A stretch of 64,000 nucleotides of DNA from Tiliqua scincoides (GCF_035046505.1 NC_089829.1:34175322-34239321); one strand, 5' to 3'. Counted from the first letter of the stretch, positions 34,477-45,967 are shown. The notes: generated by a model not told the origin, from the sequence alone. Program-made: numbers and translations.

Positions 34477-35978
34477 CCCAAGATCTGATCTGTCACAGAC
34501 AGCTCAGAACCCATCAGCCTATATCTAAAGTTTTGATTTTTTGCCCCAATGTGCATGACTTTACACTTACTGACATTGAAGCGCATCTGCCATTTTGCTG
34601 CCCATTCTGCCAGTCTGGAGAGATCCTTCTGGAGCTCCTCACAATCACTTCTGGTCTTCACCACTCGGAAAAGTTTGGTGTCATCTGCAAACTTCGCCAC
34701 TTCACTGCTCAACCCTGTCTCCAGGTCATTTATGAAGAGGTTGAAAAGCACCGGTCCCAGGACAGATCCTTGGGGCACACCGCTTTTCACCTCTCTCCAT
34801 TGTGAAAATTGCCCATTGACACCCACTCTCTGCTTCCTGGCCTCCAACCAGTTCTCAATCCATGAGAGGACCTGTCCTCTAATTCCCTGACTGTGGAGTT
34901 TTTTCTGGAGCTTTTGGTGAGGGACCGTGTCAAACGCCTTCTGAAAGTCCAGATATATAATGTCCACGGGTTCTCCCACATCCACATGCCTGTTGACCTT
35001 TTCAAAGAATTCTATAAGGTTTGTGAGGCAAGACTTACCCTTACAGAAGCCATGCTGACTCTCCCTCAGCAAGGCCTGTTCATCTATGTGCTTTGAGATC
35101 CTATCTTTGATGAGGCATTCCACCATCTTACCCGGTATGGATGTTAGGCTGACCGGCCTATAGTTTCCCGGGTCCCCCCTCTTTCCCTTTTTAAAAATAG
35201 GCATGACATTTGGTATCCTCCAATCTTCTGGCACCGTGGCCATTTTGAGGGACAAGTTGCATACCTTAGTCAAGAGATCTGCAACTTCATTCTTCAATTC
35301 CTTAATAACTCTTGGGTGGATGCCATCAGGGCCCGGTGACTTATTGATCTTTAATTTATCAATGAGGTCTGAAACATCTTCTCTTTTAACCTCTATCTGA
35401 CTTAACTCCTCGGTCAGGAGGGGCCGTTCGGGCAGCGGTATCTGCCCAAGGTCTTCTGCCGTGAAGACAGATGCAAAGAACTCATTTAATTTCTCTGCCA
35501 TCTCTAAGTCTCCTTTTATCTCCCCTTTCCCTCCCTCACCATCCAGAGGGCCAACCGCTTCTCTGGTGGGTTTCCAGCTTCTAACATATATGAAGAAGCT
35601 TTTATTATTCCCTTTAATGTTGCTGGCCATGCGTTCCTCATAGTCTCGCTTGGCCTCCCGTATCACCTTCTTACATTTCTTTTGCCACAGTTTATGTTCC
35701 TTTTTATTCTCCTCATTAGGGCAAGACTTCCATTTATGGAAGGAAGCTTCCTTGCCCTTCACAGCCTCTCTAACTTGGCTGGTTAGCCATGCGGGCACCC
35801 TCCTGGATTTAGTGGAACCCTTCTTTCTTTGCGGTATACACCTCTGCTGGGCCTCTATTACTGTTGTTTTAAGCAGCCTCCATGCACTCTGGAGAGATTG
35901 GACTCTTTTTACTCTCCCTTTCAACCTCCTTCTAACCAGCCTCCTCATTTGGGGGGAAGTCTGCCCATCGGAAGTCAA
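34455..35978 (-). pseudogene. CR1 copy 2 ORF2, reverse transcriptase part
   Basis: Carries SPGPDGIHPRVI, NYRPVSLTSIPGKM, QHGFCKGKSCL, YLDFQKAFDTVPH, VPQGSVLGPVLFN and FADDTKL, almost the same as copy 1. The start drawn here is only where this frame opens: the true protein begins with the endonuclease in another frame at 36753. The frame change lies around the C-run at about 35950. It ends where the 7-base deletion shifts the frame. Confidence 0.87.
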
Positions 35979-36753
35979 GGGTTTTTGTTAGAGATTTGCC
36001 TGGTATTCTTCCCCCAATGTGCATGTCAAAACGGATCACAGCATGATCACTGTTCCCCAATGGCTCAGTAACGTTTACATCTCTAACCAGGTCCTGCATA
36101 CCGCACAATATTAAATCCAGAGTCACCTGTCCTCTGGTGGGCTCCCTGACTAGCTGCTCTAAGCCACAGCCATTTAGCACGTCAAGAAATCCGGTTTCCT
36201 TATCGTGACCAGAACACAAATTGACCCAGTCAATATGAGGATAATTGAAGTCCCCCATGATTACAACCCTGTCCTTCCTTGTCACCTCCCTGATCTGTTT
36301 CCTCATTTCAAGGTCCCCATCCGATTTCTGGTCTGGAGGACGATAGCACGTCCCCAGTATTACATCGCTGCACAAGCCTGGTAATTTAACCCACAGAGAT
36401 TCTACGGTGGAGTCGGACCCACTTTCAATCTCTACTTTGCTGGATTCTATCCCTTCCTTAACATAAACGGCCACCCCACCTCCAACACGCCCCTGCCTGT
36501 CCCTCCTGTAGAGTTTATAGCCCGGGATTGCGGTATCCCACTGATTCTCCTCATTCCACCAGGTTTCCGTTATGCCCACTATGTCAATGTTTTCCCTTGT
36601 CACCAGACATTCCAGTTCTCCCACCTTTGCTCGTAAACTTCGGGCATTTGCATAAAAGCATTTGTACACAGAATGCCCTAGGATGGGCTGCTTATTCGCT
36701 CCTTTGTCCCTGCATCCTCTCATTGTGCCAAACCGTCTATCACATCCCATCAC
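35932..36753 (-). pseudogene. CR1 copy 2 ORF2, AP endonuclease domain
   Basis: Endonuclease motifs are complete: FYANARSLRAKV (start), IVGITETWW (catalytic Glu), RGGVAVYVKEG-like GRVGGGVAVYV, VILGTCYRPP, VVIMGDFNYPHIDW (Asp/Asn pair), LDLILC and GNSDHAVI (catalytic His). This nicks the target DNA to prime reverse transcription. It ends at NEEAG-stop because of the frameshift into the RT frame. The first ATG (36753) is about 130 bases after ORF1, the usual CR1 arrangement. Confidence 0.87.
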
Positions 36754-36884
36754 GCTACCTTTCCCAATTTCTTCTCCTACTCTGCCTTTGTCTTATTGTT
36801 CTCTAACCTCCCCATCCTCATCCCATAGGGATGAGGAGTCCCGAACCGGATGCCCCTCGGCTCCTGTCGGCCTTCCCCCAGGGA

Positions 36885-37793
36885 TCAGTTTAAAAGCTGC
36901 TCTGCCACCTTTCTAATGTTATGCGCCAGCAGTCTGGTTCCATTCTGGTTCAAGTGGAGCCCGTCCCTCTTGTACAGGCCCCGCTTGTCCCAAAACGTTC
37001 CCCAGTGCCTAATGAATCTAAACCCCTCCTCCCTACACCACCGTCTCATCCACGCATTGAGACCCCTGATCTCCGCCTGCCTAGCTTGCCCTGCGCATGG
37101 AACAGGTAGCACTTCAGAGAATGCTACCTTTGAGGTCCTGGCTTTCAGCTTCCTGCCTAAAAGCCTAAATTTGGCCTCCAGGACCTCCCAGCTACACTTG
37201 CCCACGTTGTTGGTGCCGACATGCACCACAGCCACTACCTCTCCCCCAGCACTGTCTACTACTAGCCTGTCTAGATGAGAAGTGATGTCCGCAACCTTCG
37301 CACCAGGCAGGCAAGTCACCATGCGGTCCTCACATCTGTCGCAAACCCCCCTCTCTATGTTTCTAATAATCGAATCCCCCACTACAAGAAGCCCCCAACC
37401 CCCCTCCCGCTGAGGAGTATCCTGAGTGCGTTCGGATACGGGCCCATCCCCTGGAGAAGGGGTCCCCCCTAGGGGATTGTTTCCCTCCTCTCCAGGATGA
37501 CGTCCTCCAGTCCCGAGACTTCCCACCCGGGCAGCTGAGGAGCTGCACGCCTGAGGTTGGGACGAAGCCTGATCATCCCTGGAAGTCTCCCCACGGTCCT
37601 CCTCTGCCTGCCTGCGCTTCTCCAGGTCGGCCACCAAGGCTTCAAGGGAGCGGAAGCGTTCCCTGAGACCCTGGAGCTCCTTGCACCGAGGACACACCCA
37701 TGACTTATGCCCCAGAGGCATATAATCATACATGTGGCACCCAATGCAGAACACTGGATAGCCCCCACCCTGCTGCTGGCTGTCTGACTGCAT
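36885..37793 (-). CDS. CR1 copy 2 ORF1: zinc ribbon, coiled coil and esterase-type domain
   Basis: An intact 302-residue frame from ATG. Near residues 16-36 are two CxxC pairs (CIGC ... CPRC), zinc-ribbon-like. Residues 40-70 are charged and predicted coiled coil (LRERFRSLEALVADLEKRR). A polar linker follows, then an SGNH-hydrolase/esterase fold with block I VVGDSIIRNIE, block III VVHVGTNNVG and block V RDGLHLNQNG (Asp-His pair). CR1 ORF1 proteins with such an esterase domain are known and are thought to bind nucleic acid or membranes during retroposition. The frame is unbroken even though ORF2 is dead. Confidence 0.85.
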   Translation of the reverse strand: MQSDSQQQGGGYPVFCIGCHMYDYMPLGHKSWVCPRCKELQGLRERFRSLEALVADLEKRRQAEEDRGETSRDDQASSQPQACSSSAARVGSLGTGGRHPGEEGNNPLGGTPSPGDGPVSERTQDTPQREGGWGLLVVGDSIIRNIERGVCDRCEDRMVTCLPGAKVADITSHLDRLVVDSAGGEVVAVVHVGTNNVGKCSWEVLEAKFRLLGRKLKARTSKVAFSEVLPVPCAGQARQAEIRGLNAWMRRWCREEGFRFIRHWGTFWDKRGLYKRDGLHLNQNGTRLLAHNIRKVAEQLLN

Positions 37794-37929
37794 AGCTTTT
37801 TTGTTGTTGTTGTTGTTTTATTTAGGGGTACTTTTAAAAACCCTACACTGGTTAGCAGCCCTCTTCTCAAGGGAAGAGGAAGGGCAGTGTATGGGGCCCT
37901 GGCCTCCTTGCCCTGCTGCTGAACTTGCC

Positions 37930-38869
37930 CAGATGCTAAACTCTCAGTTTACCTGGCACTTAGTTCCCAGAGGCACTTGGGGTTCCCAGAGGCCACACGC
38001 GTCTGGAGAGAGCCTCATGCGATGGCAGGCCTAGCTTTATACTCCTGGCTGGCTCCTCCTCCCTCCTTCCTTCCTGATCGAAAGAGGGGCTGGTCTTCCC
38101 AGGTGAGTTTACAAAGGCTCAGGAAGACAAAAGGCTGCTGATGGGCGTAACCTACTCTGCAGGCTCCTGAATGGAGTGCTTGGATTAGCCTAATGGGGCT
38201 CTTATCACCTCCTAAGGTGGTGACACTGAAATTCTAAAATGGACTATGCCTGGGTGGTTGGGAATTGGCCCTTACTAGGTTCTTTCCCTCCTAGTTCTGT
38301 TCTCTTAGGCTGGACTGTTTTGTAACCTCAAGCTAGTTTTTATTTGAGTTTGTTTAATTATTTATTGCTTTCTAAATCCTGTGTCCCAATTTACTGAACT
38401 GCTTAGGCTATGTTCTAACTTAGATTAAGTTTAACTTGGGTTAAGTATAAGGTTAATTTAAAACAAAGTAGAAAAACCTGCTTTTTACTTTATCCTCCTC
38501 CCTTCCTTCGATTAGGTGCTACTTTAGGTGCAGCTAACTTTCGATTTAAGTGCCTGACCTTTGGGCTCTTACTCACGAGTAGGACTATGCTCCTGCTCAG
38601 AGTAGACCTACATACCTCCCTTAGGTGCTAACTTTCAATTTTGCTTTAAGGTTGATTTAAAGTTAAAGTTAAGGTTAGAAGACAGGGAGTTAGAAAGACA
38701 AAGAGTTAGAAAGAGTACACTTACCCTCTCGTTGTCTTCCTCCTCTCCTTCTCCAAAACTCAGAGGTCTACTTGCCTTCTCCTCGCACAGATGCTAAACT
38801 CTCAGTTTACCTGGCACTTGGGGTCCCAGAGGCACTTAGGGTTCCCAGAGGCCACACGCGTCTGGAGAG
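37930..38869 (-). repeat. 5' repeat unit of CR1 copy 2
   Basis: An 81-base segment at 37930-38010 (CAGATGCTAAACTCTCAG ... GTCTGGAGAG) recurs at 38788-38869. The element's 5' region therefore consists of one full unit of about 860 bases plus the start of a second, cut at 38869. Tandem 5' units carry promoters in other LINEs; a promoter role here is inference. Confidence 0.75.
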
Positions 38870-38889
38870 TGCCAAGAACAAATGTACAT

Positions 38890-39376
38890 GTTGTTGTTGG
38901 CATCCTTCAGTCTCGTAAGACTATGGTATCGACCTCTGAATAGTGGTTCTGGAACAGAGTGTCCTCTCCAGTGTGCAAAGCCTGGGTATAGCAGATATGG
39001 AGGATAGACTGTTACCCATGCAGCAAATCCCCCCTCTCCACGTCACTGAAATGGTCCAATGGAAAGGCAGAGGCCAATATGGTTGGTTCCAGCGGCGTCG
39101 CAGGAGTTGCCAGACTGAGTGACTGTGTTCAGCCATGAACTGCCTCAGCGACTTTGGCTCCTGATTTTGCCTCAAGGTTGACTCCTGAAGCCTTTTCCTT
39201 AACTGGATATAGCCACAAGGCAGTGGAGGTTTGGGATCAGAGTTTTCCTTCTCTCAGATGAGCTGCCTTCCCAGGCTGACGTCCCATCTGCCCGGTGGCT
39301 GTTTAATCGCCTCTTACAACAAGTACAGCCAAACTGAGGGCCTATTCTTATCCCCCAGCCCCCTGGGGTTGTACAT
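38890..39376 (-). mobile_element. internally deleted derivative of the 27.5-kb LINE (ID1)
   Basis: Flanked by 12-bp target duplications ACAAATGTACAT (38878-38889, 39377-39388). It joins the LINE's 5' leader, including about 80 bases absent from the 27.5-kb copy, to the LINE's last ~65 bases. The junction is near 38956. The 3' hairpin and GCCAA end are present. It is non-coding and lies 20 bases from the CR1 5' end. Confidence 0.85.
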
Positions 39377-39388
39377 ACAAATGTACAT

Positions 39389-40334
39389 ACACCTTTGTTA
39401 AGTTTAAAAACCAAAGAAACAGATGAAAGCTGATAAGCTGAACACCTGCTTTCCAAATAACCAGTTGCATCCCTTCAATTAGCTCCATTCCTCTTCCTTA
39501 AAACAATAAAGAATGGTGTGATTCTTTTATTAGAGAAGCAGGTGCAAGAAAGATTTTTTTTTAACAGCCGAGGAAAACCCATCAAGAAATGAGTTGAAGG
39601 AGAAGATCAACAGACTGGCGATAGAAAGCTAATTGATAAAATCATCATAACCCAGTTCATATTTTTCCTCGGAAACAAAAGGGAATACTTCAGTTTGTTT
39701 ATTCCAAATATACTTGACACATTAATTTAACATGAAAAGAACGGTTTAATGAAGTCTGAAGAGAATTGCTATCTACCCTTTGAATGAGCTATCTAAAATG
39801 CCACTTTATTATGCAAAGCGATATAAAATAAATTGCATCCAAGCCCCGGTTCAAACGGAAGCTTATCACCGCCCAGTGTTTACAAAGAAATGATGCAAAG
39901 ATCTGGGGACCACTGCTTGACTTGAAAAGCAAGGAAAAAGTTAGCACCAGAGGCCAGGCATTCCAAAGCATCTAATTTGACATGCTGATAATTATCAGAT
40001 GGCTTTGAAATGCGATTAAGTGCAATTAAAGGAGGCAAAGAGCTACTCAGAGCAATGAAAATAAAATATCAGCACGGACTTATACTGTCACATGGCTAGA
40101 AAGATCTCTAAGTTCATGAATTTCAACCCTTAACCCAAGACTCTCATGCTCTGCAAAGAACCAGAAATGCAACACACGTCATATTATAGATGATAAAATC
40201 ATAGACAGCCATGTTGGTTCATTAGAAAAACCATTATTGGGTCTTCTTCATCCCCCTCCCCCCCAAAAAAAAACCCCTGGATGCAACCAGAGAGAATGGC
40301 TAGCACCTAGTGAGACGTTATATGAACGTAGTAC
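39389..40334. other. repeat-poor AT-rich block, candidate conserved element
   Basis: Between 39540 and 40120 there is unique-looking sequence with words such as GCTAATTGATAAAATC and CATTAATTTAAC. No open frame with family resemblance. Confidence 0.3.
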
Positions 40335-40805
40335 CCAATCCTGAAGCCAGTGGTCATGTGTACCACTGGCTCCAATGTCACTGTAAAACATGTTCGCAGC
40401 AGAGGAGGGAGCACCAGCACTGAGCCAGCGTCAGTAGGTGCTGTGCCTCAGTGCCAGGAGAACGGACAGCTGGAGCTCCCACAGCACCAGCCAGAGGTGA
40501 TTGTTTTTGGGATGGGGGAGGAGGCGGGGAGTGGTGGAATGGGGGGAAAGGCGGGAAGAGGGTGGGGAGAATCGTACCCACGGGGGGGGGGAGATGGTGG
40601 CCATGTCTACCCCCACATCCTGAACTGCCCACAAGCCATGCAGACCAACACAGGCCTCCTTGACCCTGTGCCTGCTCAAACACAGGCACAGAGTCAAGGA
40701 GACCCATTGCTGCTGGCTACTGTATGCCATGGGAAGGGAGTGTTCACTCCCTTCCCCCAAGGAAACCCCGGCAGTAGCCACAGCATCCACAGGATCTAGC
40801 AGTCA
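40335..40805. repeat. GC-rich inverted-repeat element (family M3)
   Basis: Starts 'ACCCAATCCTGAAGCCAG'. The interior 'GAGCACCAGCACTGAGCC' and G-runs match the general layout of the other M3 copies. Overlapping open frames on both strands are by-products of base composition. Confidence 0.42.
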
Positions 40806-41424
40806 CCTTTTTGGCACTGCTGGGGACCTGGGGGCTGGCAGGTTTGAGATGGGTCTGATAGTCTCCTTAAAGTCCCCTTGTACTCTGATTTGAGACTTTT
40901 ATAAACTGCAGACTTTGGGGACAAATCGGAAGGAGATGTGGTCTGGTGGTTTGAGCCGGTGCCTGACCGAAGGAAGCTAAGCAGGTTCAGCTGTGGTCTT
41001 GACTTTGGATGGAGAAGAGAATTGTGAAGGCACACTGTGAGTGAGTGTGGATGCGGGGGAGTCAGCTAGAATTGGATAACATCTTGAGTGCCAACCGAGG
41101 CTACCGTGAAAGCTTGCAAGTGCAGAGCACAGGCAGGATGATGGCTGCACTTGGACAGAAAACATCTGGGAAACTGAGATTTATGTGGAGTTCCTCTCAC
41201 AGAACAATACTGTAAAAACCTAATTGAAAAATGGTGGTTTAGGACCAGCCTGCCTCTGCTACTCCCAGGCCTGAAAAAGTGAGAAGGGGAAGTGTGGCTC
41301 AGAGGAGAGTGGAGAGCTAGAACAGGGATGTAGTGCTCATTGTAGGGCAGGTAGTAATAGCTGGAGGTGGCCTGGGGTGGTGAAGCAGGAAGTATCAGGG
41401 TGTTTTGCCAAATTCCTGTTCTAA
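40806..41424. other. intergenic, nothing recognised
   Basis: No exon or repeat family recognised. Confidence 0.4.
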
Positions 41425-42531
41425 ACGTGGCTTAGAGAACTTATGCCCACTCCATTAATTAGCCCCCCTTGCCCAAGCTCAGCTAGCCTGAGCAGCATAT
41501 AAACCTACCGCTGAACCCCAGCACCAGCGAGAAGGTGGCTAGTACATGACTTGCCTGTAGGGTTACAGGGTCCCTCCACCCAGTTCTCTCCAAGCAACTG
41601 TTCTTCTAGGTACAGCAGTGTCACTTCAGCTCTCCGCCACTCAGCAGTCTGTTTGCCTGGTCAGTTAGCTAGTTCGTCAGTTAGTGTGCCGGTTCGTTAA
41701 TCCGTTAGCCAGTTTGTGAGTCGGTCTGTTAGTCGGCAAGCCAGTAATTCAGCTAGTCAGAAAGTCATTCCAATAAGCTAGCAAGTCTCTTCTCCCTCCT
41801 CCACTCTCTCTCCAACTACAACCCACAAACTCTCCCTGCTCCAGGTGCTGCTTATACCCTGTAATGACCTGGCTGTCTCTAGTGACTGCAGCTGTACAGC
41901 ACACCCACCGATAAACCCAATAGGTTCTAACCCCATTGTGAGGGGTGCCCCCAAAAGGTCTCTTGGGACCCCTGGGTGGGGTGTCCACCTCCCTGAGGTT
42001 CCTTGCAGGGGAAGCCTCAGACCAAGCCAGGGGGAGGGGGTTCACAACACCCTTGTCCTCCTCCCTGGAGGCAGGACCTGAGACCCTTGGTCTTCAGGCA
42101 GGGGCTCCAGCCTCCTGCCTTCCCTCTACAGAACTGCCTGTCGTCACAGGTCTCCCTGCTTTTATCCTCCCCAGCCACACCCTCGGCTCCTCCCCTTCCT
42201 CCCTCTCTAGGCTTAAAGGGGCCCTGCCCCTGGCCTGCTTCCCTCCTCTTTGGTGGTTAATAGTGACCTGGCCCTGCTCATTGCTCAGGTCAGGTGAGCA
42301 CTGGGGGGCAGTTTCTCCCACCCAGCTGCCCTACGTCTTACCTGGTCAACTGGAGAGGTGGTGGTGGCTCTATGGCCAGGCAGTTCTGCCCTCAGCCTGC
42401 AGCCAGGTAAGGCAGGGGTCGGACAAGGGCTCGACCCCTGGCACCCTAATTCCCTGACCTGTCTGGGCAAGGGGCCACTGTTGGCACCACACCTTAACTC
42501 CTCAGGGGATCTTGTATGTTTCCACAACACA
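41425..42531 (-). mobile_element. possible solo LTR fossil
   Basis: On the minus strand it starts TGTTGTGGAAACATAC and could end near ...TTTAGAACA, giving short TGTT/AACA ends. A TATA-like GGGTATAAGCAGCACC lies in the middle. Most segments align in order with 7484-8033, with about 525 extra bases here. It contains a degenerate tandem array at 41650-41765. No internal viral genes and no clear target duplication. Old; LTR identity is tentative. Confidence 0.35.
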
Positions 42532-43917
42532 GTGTGGTTGCTCCAGCAATGAGTCTAACAGGAGCAGAAGCTGTGAGGTGTCGTAGAAAGAGAATGTTGG
42601 CCCAAAAACCCTGGAGACAAAGATGTGCTCCTGTGGCAACACAACAAGGAATCTTGTGCAGAAAGGGGCACGGAAAAGGGACCTGCAAAGTTGAAAGAGC
42701 TTCTGAGATGGTCAGCTAGACAACATGGAGACATCAGCTTGCAACAGAGATGTTGCAAGCATTCTACCAAGAGAATCTTGAAACACTGAACATCCATGCT
42801 CAAGTGTTTGCAAGCAGAACCAAGACATGCAAGGACATGTTTGTTTGATTACTGACAAAGTTCATGGACTGCCCACAAAAGTTATTTTTAGTTTGAATCT
42901 TTGCAAACCTTTGTGAACAACCTATGCTCGCGTTTGTGTGCAAGCACACTCAGGCTTTGGTGAACAATCAAACCAAAGGCTCAGAAAAAGCATACGCTTC
43001 TGCAGACATTTCTTCGCAGGCGTTTGGGATGTGAGCAAAAGTTGGATTCCACTTCAGGACAAACACTGAGATGCTCATGCATCCCTACTAGCCAGCGGGG
43101 CTTTTTTCCCCTTACTGCATGACTGAGCAATTAGGCTGAAGGACAGGAAAGGGCGAGGATACTGGGGAAAATAACCCTCCCCTCTGTCTGAAGCTTCTCA
43201 TGGTAGCCAGTCCTCCTTGACACTCACTAAGCACATTTGCAAAATAAATGTGTCCACTGTGCTTGGTCCTGCTGAATAATTAACACCTTTCAAATGCCCC
43301 CCTCTCCTTTTAGAAAACCTTCATTTTTATCAGGTTTTTGCAAAAAAAATGGAATTGGGTTACCGCTTGCTATTCAGGCAGCATTCTCATACATAATTTA
43401 TTGTTTGATATATATTTTCCCCCTTTCCTTTTTTTGCTCAAAATAATGTGGAACATGGCTCCTGGCACTAACTGACTGGTGGAAAGTGATTTTTATCATG
43501 CAGAGCCAAATAAAGTGTAGCGGATAAACAATATGTATTCATTGTGATAGATGCTTTACCCCAAACAGCCTCCCGAGGCACTGTCTATGACAGAGTGCCT
43601 CCTATTCGACATTCTTCCCTTCCCTTCCTTGAACATGCTGTCTCCTACATGGGGTTCAGTTCTGATAACTTAATAGAGCCTTAAGGAAGCAGGAAGGTGA
43701 AAAGAATAGAAAGGGAAATTAGATGGGGGAGATGAGAAGACTCACTAAGTCAGGGGGAAGTAGGGTGAGATCACATGAGGCCTCGCGTCAGTGAAGAAGA
43801 AAAGCTTCCATTTTATACCATAGGAGAAATGGGGATGTGATGTGAGGAAAGGAGAGATAGGAGACAACCTGAGTTAGATGACAGGGATTCGTGGGGATAG
43901 ATAGAACTGTGAGAGAC
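42532..43917. other. intergenic, nothing recognised
   Basis: No exon or repeat family recognised. AT-rich stretch 43300-43560 is repeat-poor. Confidence 0.4.
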
Positions 43918-44060
43918 AGAGGCCATAGCTCAAGAGTTGAGCACCTGCTTTCAGGTAGGTATGAGGAAGACCACTTCTGAAACCTTTGAGAGCTGCTCCA
44001 GGTAAGGCCAGACAATACTGCACTAGGTCGGCCAATTGTCTGAGCTGGTGTATGCCCCAG
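43918..44060 (+). repeat. SINE family B, plus orientation
   Basis: Head 'GGCCATAGCTCAAGAGTTGAG' (A box), then a body with 'GAGAGCTGCTCCAGG' and 'GACAATACTGCACTAGG', as in the other copies. 3' truncated or diverged. Confidence 0.6.
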
Positions 44061-44378
44061 CCATGGGCTTTGAAGGTTGTGTGGAATGCCAAGGAGAAGA
44101 TGATATGAGAGACTCATGATTTACTTATTGGTTCTTTATTTTCAAGTGCCGCAAGGACTGGAAAAGAGCAACTGTGACAGCCACACGCACCACTTGCACA
44201 GAGCTTGGTTCAAAAGGAAAACGAAAAAGCATAGCTAATATATCCTGTTTACTACCTGGAGCTGCAGCTGGGTAAGCAGAAGTCTTAGTAGGCAAAGACA
44301 GCAATACAATGGAAGAACAGAACTTTCAAGCATGACCAGTAGAGAAAGAATGCCTTCTCAGCAGCAAAGGCTGTAGAC

Positions 44379-44741
44379 CGGCGGTTCTCAAACCTTTAGC
44401 ACCAGGACCCACTTTTTAGAATGAGAATCTGTCAGAACCCATTGAAAGTGATGTTATGACCGGAAGTGACATCATCAAGCTGGAAAATTTTTAACAATCC
44501 TAGGCTGCAATCCTAGCCACACTTACCCAGGCGTAATCTCCATTTACTATCACTGTTAAAAGCATATACATAGTAGCCTGTTAAAAGTACAGATCTGTAA
44601 CATTTCCCCAAATGCAGTCACATACCATGGTAGCATCAAGTCTGATACATTAAAAATAAAGTATTGAAATGAATGGGGACCCACCTGAAATTGGCTCGCG
44701 AACTACCTAATGGGTCCCAACTCACAGTTTAAGAAATACTG
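44379..44741. mobile_element. hAT-type MITE (copy C)
   Basis: Ends CGGCGGTTCTCAAACC and AAGAAATACTG are imperfect inverted repeats, flanked by exact 8-bp duplications CTGTAGAC (44371-44378, 44742-44749). It shares an internal 'CCGGAAGTGACATCAT' with copies A and B, so the families are related. Confidence 0.8.
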
Positions 44742-44749
44742 CTGTAGAC

Positions 44750-45359
44750 TAACATTTGAAAACAGGTTGCAAAAAAGCCCTTTGGCAATCTGCTTTGCTT
44801 GAAACATGCTAGATCTTTGCTTATGCACAGATACTAAGGTCAGGTCATTTTTGAGGACTCATCGGCCTACAGCTGGAATAAACCAGCTTCATATGCTCAG
44901 TTGGGAATGCACATCTCTATGCATAGCTGCTTTGTGCGGAAAGCCACCAGAGTGACAGGTTGGAGCATCGCACCAGACAGTGAATTGTTTCCAAGAATTG
45001 TTTCCATCTACCCTGGTTCGCCATTGGATCTCTTCAATAGGGAAGGCTACAGAGGCTTCCTTCTCAGGTTGTGACTTGTCCTGTACAATGACAGCCTTTG
45101 TTCTGACTGCTTCCTTAGTCTGAGCCATTGTGCGATTCCTAGCTCCCTATGGTTGAGCCCTGTCAGCAAGGAGGAAGTCATAGTAATTAAAGAACTGATG
45201 TAGTTCCTAGTTCTGACTCAACTTGACTTCTAGGTTTGACCAATCCCTTGGTTCTGACCCATCATGTGGCTCCCAGCTTCCACTCTACAACCACCTGTGT
45301 TTCAGCCTTGAAAGCAAGGAGATAGGCACAGGGGTGTAGGTGGAGACATTCCTCTAAAA
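44750..45359. other. intergenic, nothing recognised
   Basis: No exon or repeat family recognised. Confidence 0.4.
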
Positions 45360-45959
45360 CAGGGGTGTCAAACTCATTTCATATAGTGGGCCAAATAACA
45401 TACATGATGCAGGCTGAGGGCTGGAAGCGATAACATTAAGCAGGAAGCGATATCATTAAGCAGATGATGACCAGAAATAAGCACTTTGTTCTCACATAAA
45501 AACTCATTAGCAGCAAATAAAAAAGAGAAATTTGTGCAAATCTTGATTGTATTTTCAAGATATGGCCCAATTACACAGGCCTACAAAACTGAGGGTCAGA
45601 AAAGTTTTTCCCAAACTTTATGGTGGTTTGATATGAATTTGGGGTGCCGATTCCAAAAATGGCATCTGTTTTGCCCTATCATGTCTAGTTTTGGAGATAT
45701 AGTATAGCCTCATTAGTGAGGTTCCTCATGAGGAGGAAGCTGCTTGAACCATTCACTAAAGAAGCTGTGCCGTGTCTCAAAAACTAGACGTGATAGGGCA
45801 AAACAGATGCCATTTTTGGAATCGGCACCCCAAATATACCTAGGAATTGGTGTAACGTTTAAGGAATCAAAATGTGTGTTGGCCTGTGTTATCACAGGGC
45901 TGAATAAAGAGCTTCCAAGGATTGCATCTGGCCCATAGTCCTTATGTTTGACACCCTTG
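45360..45959. mobile_element. hAT-type MITE (copy B) with a nested element
   Basis: Ends CAGGGGTGTCAAAC and GTTTGACACCCTTG, with exact 8-bp duplications CTCTAAAA (45352-45359, 45960-45967). Same family as copy A (14914-15203) but longer because a foldback element sits at 45574-45888. Confidence 0.87.
45574..45888. mobile_element. foldback element nested in hAT copy B
   Basis: Ends CACAGGCC and GGCCTGTG flanked by TTA (45571-45573, 45889-45891). Copy A has the uninterrupted site CCCAATTATCACAC, which fixes the insertion boundaries. Inside, a 60-base inverted repeat pairs 45638-45697 with 45775-45834. A 3-bp TTA duplication suits PIF/Harbinger; the family was not recognised. Confidence 0.8.
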
Positions 45960-45967
45960 CTCTAAAA

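Larger units (their letters stand above)
33680..38869 (-). mobile_element. CR1 LINE, near full-length copy 2
   Basis: Minus-strand CR1 of about 5.2 kb. From its 5' end: a partial and a complete 5' repeat unit (38869 down to 37930), ORF1 with an esterase-type domain, ORF2 with endonuclease and reverse transcriptase, and a 3' UTR ending in TTCTTATG repeats. ORF2 is broken by a frameshift between endonuclease and RT near 35940-35960, a 7-base deletion near 34485 relative to copy 1, and a Gln-to-stop change at 34000-34002. A young but dead element that preserves the full layout of its family. Confidence 0.9.

Noticed and set aside
45574-45888. microRNA hairpin
   Set aside because: The 60-base inverted repeat is better explained as a foldback transposon, since the empty site and TTA duplication are visible. 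A derived small RNA is not excluded but has no support here.
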